Shown here in pieces: positions 41,922-46,288 of a stretch of DNA of 46,288 nt. Origin of the DNA: Chryseobacterium polytrichastri (GTDB lineage: Bacteria > Bacteroidota > Bacteroidia > Flavobacteriales > Weeksellaceae). Location of the stretch: NCBI RefSeq assembly GCF_900142445.1, contig NZ_FRAV01000039.1, positions 1 to 46,288 of the forward strand, in the 5' to 3' direction. A program made the position numbers and the translations under genes. Positions within the stretch are counted from its first letter, which is position 1. Each line of letters starts with the position of its first letter. The notes under the pieces are model-generated. The model made no database searches and was not told the DNA's origin. It saw nothing but the letters and a program-made list of their open reading frames with translations.

Positions 41922-42941
41922 CTAAAACACCACATTATTCTTCTGTGCCCATTTCGGATATTCTTTATCAATCAGCTTTTCAGGACTATCACCGAACCAG
42001 CTGTAACCGTTTCTTCTTTCTTCGGAAACATCGTTATAATTATATTTTACGCTTCCGTCACGATCTCCGAACAACGGTTTATTGTTATTGATATCATAAA
42101 ATCTAGCCCAAATGATAGAATTTTTATCTTCAGCCAAAATCCTAACTGCTTTTCCGTTTTGCTTGGTAACATTATAACTGTACCCTTCAATTTTATTTAC
42201 CTTAAACCAGCTTATCGCAGACTTTATCGATTTTTGAATTTCCGGAGTGGCAGGTTGCATCATTAAAAATTTCACAATATTGACCGATTCTCCAGTCGCC
42301 AAAGAAATAGGTTCAAAAGCCCGGGCCTTATCAGGTTGCATTGTGATTTCATTATACTGATCTCCCCAAATTGACGGAGTCCCTTTTTGCAATACCTGCG
42401 TTTTTAAAATACAGTCGATTCCTTTTTGAACAGCAACCTTTGATTTTTCTTTTACTTTAGTATCCACAACATCAAAATCATTTTTACCTTCCGCCACATT
42501 ATACAAAACCGTTAAAGCATTGATCATCGCATTGTCATTATATGTAATCTGCTTTCTGTATAATCCTGTATTCGGATAATATTGAGGAAATCCACCATTT
42601 TGATACTGCATCGAAAGAAGATAGTTAATTCCTTTTTCTGCTGACTTTAGATATTCGGGATTGTTTGTTGTTTTATATAATTTAATCAATGCATTGATCT
42701 CTCTGGAAGTTGCATTATTGTCAATCGTAGCGTGGTCATCTCCCGTCGCTTTGATTTTCTTTAAAAGATTTTTATCGATGGCTAAATTATAGTTCACCAC
42801 AGATTTATCATTGAGCTGCTTTCCCCAACCGCCATTTGGAAGTTGATACACCAACATTTTTTCCGCTAAGCTATCTTTTATCTGAGCTGAATAAGGTACA
42901 GCCGCTAATCCCAGAATTAAAGTACAGATTTTTATATTCAT
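41922..42941 (-). CDS. pelA: Pectate lyase, PL10 family
   Basis: 339 aa, signal peptide ending AAVPYSAQ near residue 20. (Alpha/alpha) toroid enzyme with the family pattern QLPNGGWGKQ, ATIDNNATSREINALIKLY with the metal-site Asp, QYQNGGFPQYYPNTGLYRKQITYND, WGDQYNEITMQPDKARAFEP with the Asp/Arg-rich active-site region, SIIWARFYDINNNKPLFGDRDG and ERRNGYSWFGD. Cuts polygalacturonate by beta-elimination, like the PL1 enzymes but with an unrelated fold. It follows the second DUF4861 gene by 6 nt in an operon of two. Confidence 0.92.
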   Translation of the reverse strand: MNIKICTLILGLAAVPYSAQIKDSLAEKMLVYQLPNGGWGKQLNDKSVVNYNLAIDKNLLKKIKATGDDHATIDNNATSREINALIKLYKTTNNPEYLKSAEKGINYLLSMQYQNGGFPQYYPNTGLYRKQITYNDNAMINALTVLYNVAEGKNDFDVVDTKVKEKSKVAVQKGIDCILKTQVLQKGTPSIWGDQYNEITMQPDKARAFEPISLATGESVNIVKFLMMQPATPEIQKSIKSAISWFKVNKIEGYSYNVTKQNGKAVRILAEDKNSIIWARFYDINNNKPLFGDRDGSVKYNYNDVSEERRNGYSWFGDSPEKLIDKEYPKWAQKNNVVF

Positions 42942-42947
42942 TTTTAT

Positions 42948-44132
42948 TTATTTAATCTTAATCAATAAAGGATTAGCAATGATCTTAGATTGTTTTTGCA
43001 ATACAGCTTCCCAATCTTTTTGTGTTTGCACCTGTCCGCTTTTTTGCCATGCAAATCCTGCATAATACACCAGTTTTCGCTGAGGTTTGGTAACTACTAA
43101 AAGATTGCTCTGATCCGGAGTTTTAGAAGTAAAGGCAATAGACTTTTCAACAATTTTAGGATCTAGAACAATTCCCTCACCTACAAAAGCATCATCAATT
43201 TTTTCCCAATGAAGATAATATCCGCTTTTATCATTCAGTTTTGCTTCGCCTTCATTTTTATGCAATGTCACTCCAATCGTATAATTAGGAACTTGTTTTT
43301 CAGCCTCAAAAGTAGATTCAAACTTTGAGAAATTAGAACCCAGATCTAAAGAAATACGTTTGGTTTCTTTGACTCCATATTCACTCCACGGATTGTAGGT
43401 TAATTCAAAAACCGTTCTCAATGGTCCTTCTGCAATGGTTTTGGAAGTCACAAAATTTTGAGAAACCTGAAGACTGTCATTTTTCCAAATTCCGATACCT
43501 CCCGTTCCACGGCTGTTTCCCACATGGTAAGGATCATATCCCTCGCCTCTTGTATCTTTATGGTAATACATAGGATCCGTCATATAACCTTTATACCATT
43601 TATTAATGATTGGTTGATCTGTTCTTTTCAGCCAAATATCAACTCCACTAGAAAGGGTACTTCCATTAACGCCCGCTAGCGCTTCCTTCTGTCCTTTGGG
43701 CCCGTACACTCGGAAAGCTATTTTATCATTTTCCCACGCATAATCATCTACACGCTCAGGAACCAATCTTGAATAAGTGGTTAATTTACTTTCAGGAACC
43801 GCAACTTTAGAATCTGCTACAATTGTATATGAATTGGTTTTATTGGCTTCGATATTGGCTTGGAATAATAATTCGTCACTTTTGCCATCTCCATCATTAT
43901 CGATCCATTGAATAGGAAGATATTTATTTCCGTTATCTTTGATTCTAAGATCAGACTCTTTGTTTTTGTTTAAAAAAGATTGTAGGTTTGAAACAGGAAT
44001 TGAAACGACTTCTGTTCTAGGAAAATCCAATGTATTTTTAATCTGAATGGAATTTTGCCCATGTAAAGAATTCGCAGTAATGCAACCGATTGCACTCATC
44101 AATCCAAAAAGAGAAATTTTATTAATAAACAT
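42948..44132 (-). CDS. DUF4861 protein (second copy)
   Basis: 394 aa from ATG 44132; a TTG at 44150 is less likely. The signal peptide ends about residue 26 (SLHGQ); SAIGC is a possible but weak lipobox. After an N-terminal domain of about 100 residues (FPRTEVVSIPVSNLQSFLN ... QWIDNDGDGKSDELLFQ) comes the DUF4861 core: WENDKIAFRVYGPKGQKEA, GVDIWLKRTDQPIINKWYK, YHKDTRGEGYDPYHVGNSRG, TYNPWSEYGVKETKRISLDLG and HWEKIDDAFVGEGI. It is longer than the first copy at 29392. Forms an operon with PL10, repeating the pattern of DUF4861 next to an enzyme for uronate chains. The LacI-type palindrome at 44081 lies inside its signal-peptide codons. Confidence 0.82.
   Translation of the reverse strand: MFINKISLFGLMSAIGCITANSLHGQNSIQIKNTLDFPRTEVVSIPVSNLQSFLNKNKESDLRIKDNGNKYLPIQWIDNDGDGKSDELLFQANIEANKTNSYTIVADSKVAVPESKLTTYSRLVPERVDDYAWENDKIAFRVYGPKGQKEALAGVNGSTLSSGVDIWLKRTDQPIINKWYKGYMTDPMYYHKDTRGEGYDPYHVGNSRGTGGIGIWKNDSLQVSQNFVTSKTIAEGPLRTVFELTYNPWSEYGVKETKRISLDLGSNFSKFESTFEAEKQVPNYTIGVTLHKNEGEAKLNDKSGYYLHWEKIDDAFVGEGIVLDPKIVEKSIAFTSKTPDQSNLLVVTKPQRKLVYYAGFAWQKSGQVQTQKDWEAVLQKQSKIIANPLLIKIK
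44081..44094. promoter_or_regulatory. LacI-type operator 5 (inside the start of the second DUF4861 gene)
   Basis: TGCAACCGATTGCA matches the palindrome at 13 of 14 positions with both arms intact. It lies 38 nt inside the coding sequence (codons 13-17), unlike the other sites. It could act as a roadblock to transcription of the DUF4861-PL10 operon. Confidence 0.55.
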
Positions 44133-44180
44133 ATTGAGTTGTTTCTCCAAAATTAAAAAATATTTTCAGTTCTGCATAAA

Positions 44181-44205
44181 AAATCCTTATCAATGATAAG
44201 GATTT
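44181..44205 (-). terminator. Terminator after the HD hydrolase gene
   Basis: AAATCCTTATC pairs perfectly with GATAAGGATTT around a 3-nt loop and is followed on the minus strand by TTT. It lies between the HD hydrolase stop (44379) and the DUF4861 start (44132). Confidence 0.7.
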
Positions 44206-44378
44206 AACACTATTTTAGAAAAAATACTGCGGTGTAAAATTTAACTGAATTTATTCGGTTCATTCCTGAGGAATCCAAACTATTAATAAAACTGTTGAGA
44301 TCCTTTCAGGATGACAAAGTGTATGCATATTGAATGACTTATGAAAACTTAACTTATTGGTTAAGAATATTTTTTTAA

Positions 44379-45029
44379 CTATTCACTCCAAGGCGAATGA
44401 AGAATGCAGTCGCAGAAGTTTTTTCTTTCGAAATTAGGAATCATAAAGGCGCAGACATCTGCTTTTATATTCCCGAAAGTAGTTTCTGTTTTGTTTTTAA
44501 AACCATCAAAAAAGGTTGGGATTATTTTATTCTTAAAATCATTTCTAGGAAAAGCTTGAATAATTTCATTCCTATTTTTCTCACTTAAATGCTCATATCC
44601 CTCTCCCATCACATCTAGTCCAACTCCCGAATACATCAAAGCAACTTCGTTTTCTTTATGTTCTGCAATCCCGATTGTTGTATGAAGGGCAATTGTATCC
44701 CAAACCAACTGTAATTTCTCCTTCGGGATTCCATGGCTTTTCAAAAAATCCCTTGCTGCATTGGCTCCATCCACTTCAAATCTCAAATCTGAACTGCTGT
44801 AATGTGGAACCAATCCTAAATCATGAAAAACAGAACTCACATATAACAACTCTTCATCATATGCAAGGTTCTTTCTTTTACCATTTAACGAAGAAAAAAG
44901 GAAAACCCTTAAAGAATGATTGTAGATAAATTCGGTTCCGTGCTCTAACAATAATTCGGTTGCTTCTGTTGCAATTTTACTATCGGGAATGGTGATTCCT
45001 GCAATGTTTTGTAATCTTTGAACTGACAT
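44379..45029 (-). CDS. HD-domain hydrolase, cyanamide-hydratase-like
   Basis: 216 aa, cytoplasmic. HD motif residues: FIYNHSLRVFLFSSL (first His), SVFHDLGLVPHYSS (His-Asp pair), and a later region DTIALHTTIGIAEH with another His and GVGLDVMGEGYEHLS with a further Asp. The spacing and the NHSxRV opening resemble the Ddi2/cyanamide hydratase group. Actual substrate unknown. Single gene between the pectin locus and an araC regulator, with a terminator downstream; no visible tie to pectin breakdown. Confidence 0.82.
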   Translation of the reverse strand: MSVQRLQNIAGITIPDSKIATEATELLLEHGTEFIYNHSLRVFLFSSLNGKRKNLAYDEELLYVSSVFHDLGLVPHYSSSDLRFEVDGANAARDFLKSHGIPKEKLQLVWDTIALHTTIGIAEHKENEVALMYSGVGLDVMGEGYEHLSEKNRNEIIQAFPRNDFKNKIIPTFFDGFKNKTETTFGNIKADVCAFMIPNFERKNFCDCILHSPWSE

Positions 45030-45098
45030 ACTTTTTAATTTTTTATGATAACAAAAGTAGGCTCATTCAAGATTGAAAGGAATGTCAGAATCTTCACA

Positions 45099-45956
45099 TT
45101 ACCTGCCAATATTTACAAAGATCTTGCGGTAATCTAAAGGTGAAGTATTTGTATACTTTTTGAAAAAATGACTGAACTGCTCGGGTGTACTGAATGACAG
45201 TTCGTAAGCAATCTCTTTAATTGTTTTAGCCGAAAACTGAAGCAATCGTTTTGATTCTGCTATAATTTGTCCGGCAATAATCTCCTTCGCTCCTTTTCCA
45301 CTTTTCTTTTTGGATATATCTGAAAGTTTTCGAGGCGTCATTAAAAGCTTTTCTGCATAATATAATACATCATGCATCTGATGATATTCTGTACTTACAA
45401 GCTCCAAAAACTTTCGGTAAATCTGATTATCAAAATCATCAATTCCTTCATTATAAGAAGGCGCAAGATTGGCTAATTTAATCATCAAAATTTTTAAATA
45501 GGCTGCCATTGCATCCAGTTTATTTGGATAATCATCGCTGAGATATTCAATTAAAAGAATCTTACAAATAGGATCAAGCTCAATAAAATCTTTTTCCTGT
45601 AAAGATATTTTTTGATGAAGTGCCGCATCGTTGAATAATAAAAGCTTACAATTGGAAGCACTTGCAGGAGCCTTTTCCCAAAAACAATCTCCAAAACTTA
45701 TTTCAAATCCGGATAATGTGGTAAGCGGGGAAAATGAAAATATCTGCCCTTTTGAGATCAATAGAACCTCTTTACTATTAATTTCAAATTCTTTATCATC
45801 GATAATAACGGAGCCTTTTCCTTCCTGAATAATAAATATTCTATTATAGGTAACGCTTATCAAAGAACCTTCATTATATATAGAATGGTCTAATCTAGAA
45901 ATCCGGAAAGAATCTTTTATTTCATTATCAAGGATAAGGCTAGCAATTCGTAACAT
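45099..45956 (-). CDS. AraC-family transcriptional regulator
   Basis: 285 aa. Residues 1-95 are a cupin-like sensor (FIIQEGKGSVIIDDKEFEI, VLLISKGQIFSFSPL). The C-terminal third holds the double helix-turn-helix of AraC/XylS: LLMTPRKLSDISKKKSGKGA in the first and IKEIAYELSFSTPEQFSHFF then KKYTNTSPLDYRKIF in the second, the conserved AraC signature. It lies 69 nt upstream of the HD gene on the same strand and is divergent from the lipoprotein gene at 46133. Target unknown; either neighbour is a candidate. Confidence 0.9.
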   Translation of the reverse strand: MLRIASLILDNEIKDSFRISRLDHSIYNEGSLISVTYNRIFIIQEGKGSVIIDDKEFEINSKEVLLISKGQIFSFSPLTTLSGFEISFGDCFWEKAPASASNCKLLLFNDAALHQKISLQEKDFIELDPICKILLIEYLSDDYPNKLDAMAAYLKILMIKLANLAPSYNEGIDDFDNQIYRKFLELVSTEYHQMHDVLYYAEKLLMTPRKLSDISKKKSGKGAKEIIAGQIIAESKRLLQFSAKTIKEIAYELSFSTPEQFSHFFKKYTNTSPLDYRKIFVNIGR

Positions 45957-46132
45957 TTAATTTTTCACTATTTAGCCTTTCAAATGTACAAATATCTAAA
46001 TTCATATAAATTTTATGGAAAATTTAAGAAAACATTAACAGCAAGTGATATTTTTTACAACAAAAGAGATATTTCGTACAAATTTTTAATCTTCAGAAAG
46101 GATATGTTTGTAAAGATTTAAAAATATAAATT

Positions 46133-46288
46133 ATGAACACAATGAAAAAATTATTTTATCTGTTGACAGTTTTCACACTAACTGCAACTGCAGTATCTTG
46201 TTCGAACGACGATGATCATTTAACCGTTGAAGAACAACTGACCCCATCACAGACTTTATCTTCTACTCCATGGCAAACGACAGGTGCA
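46133..46288 (+). CDS. Lipoprotein, 5' part (cut by window edge)
   Basis: 52 codons are visible. MNTMKKLFYLLTVFTLTATA followed by VSCSNDDDHLTVEEQ is a clear lipoprotein signal with Cys near residue 23; the start may be the ATG at 46133 or the one at 46142. The acidic stretch after the Cys is typical of surface-export signals in Bacteroidota. A -7-like TATGTTTG lies at 46103-46110, 22 nt upstream. Function unknown because the rest is outside the window. Divergent from the AraC regulator. Confidence 0.75.
   Translation, partial: MNTMKKLFYLLTVFTLTATAVSCSNDDDHLTVEEQLTPSQTLSSTPWQTTGA

Noticed and set aside
41763..42266. 167-aa open frame on the plus strand over the end of the PL10 gene
   Set aside because: It begins in an intergenic repeat and then runs antisense to conserved PL10 motifs.

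Overview
This window comes from a low-GC member of the Bacteroidota, most likely a Chryseobacterium-type flavobacterium. The evidence is the 5' part of a 16S rRNA gene at the left edge (minus strand), promoters of the Bacteroidota type (TTTG / TAnnTTTG), a SusC/SusD pair, many secreted lipoproteins, and many AT-rich hairpin repeats between genes.

Layout. 1-367: 16S rRNA start, preceded by three tandem rrn-type promoters and a repeat-rich spacer. 1605-2315: purine nucleoside phosphorylase. 2373-5976 (minus strand): a compact block that reads, in transcription order, a DUF434 PIN/NYN-like nuclease, a zinc-ribbon SDR-fold protein without the catalytic Tyr, four back-to-back tRNA-like genes with odd anticodon arms, a 109-aa basic protein, and TatD. 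I know no described system of this composition, and it is the main discovery candidate. 6384-9172: an MFS sugar porter and a LacI-family regulator. 9478-10212: a lipoprotein of unknown function.

10335-20621 (minus strand): the cytoplasmic uronate pathway (UxaA, UxaB, ExuT-like transporter, KDPG aldolase, KdgK, UxaC, KduD, KduI). 21504-41415 (plus strand): a pectin utilisation locus with SusC/SusD, two CE8 pectin methylesterases, two PL1 pectate lyases, DUF4861, GH105, GH43, two CE12 esterases, GH28, an alpha/beta esterase and the cupin KdgF. 41922-44132 (minus strand): a PL10 pectate lyase and a second DUF4861 protein. 44379-46288: an HD hydrolase, an AraC regulator and the start of a lipoprotein cut by the window edge.

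How it works together. Outer-membrane and periplasmic enzymes demethylate, deacetylate and cut homogalacturonan, and SusCD imports oligomers. GH105 and KdgF turn unsaturated ends into 5-keto-4-deoxyuronate, which KduI and KduD convert to KDG. Galacturonate enters through ExuT and reaches KDG by UxaC, UxaB and UxaA. KdgK and the aldolase finish to pyruvate and glyceraldehyde-3-phosphate. Five copies of a palindrome close to TGCAATCGATTGCA sit at the 5' ends of the sugar porter, kduI, susC, the second PL1 lyase and the second DUF4861 gene. They are probable operators of the LacI-family protein encoded at 8144, which makes the 38-kb region look like one regulon.

The spaces between the pectin genes hold several families of dispersed hairpin repeats. 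All functional statements come from reading sequence and motifs; no database search was run.
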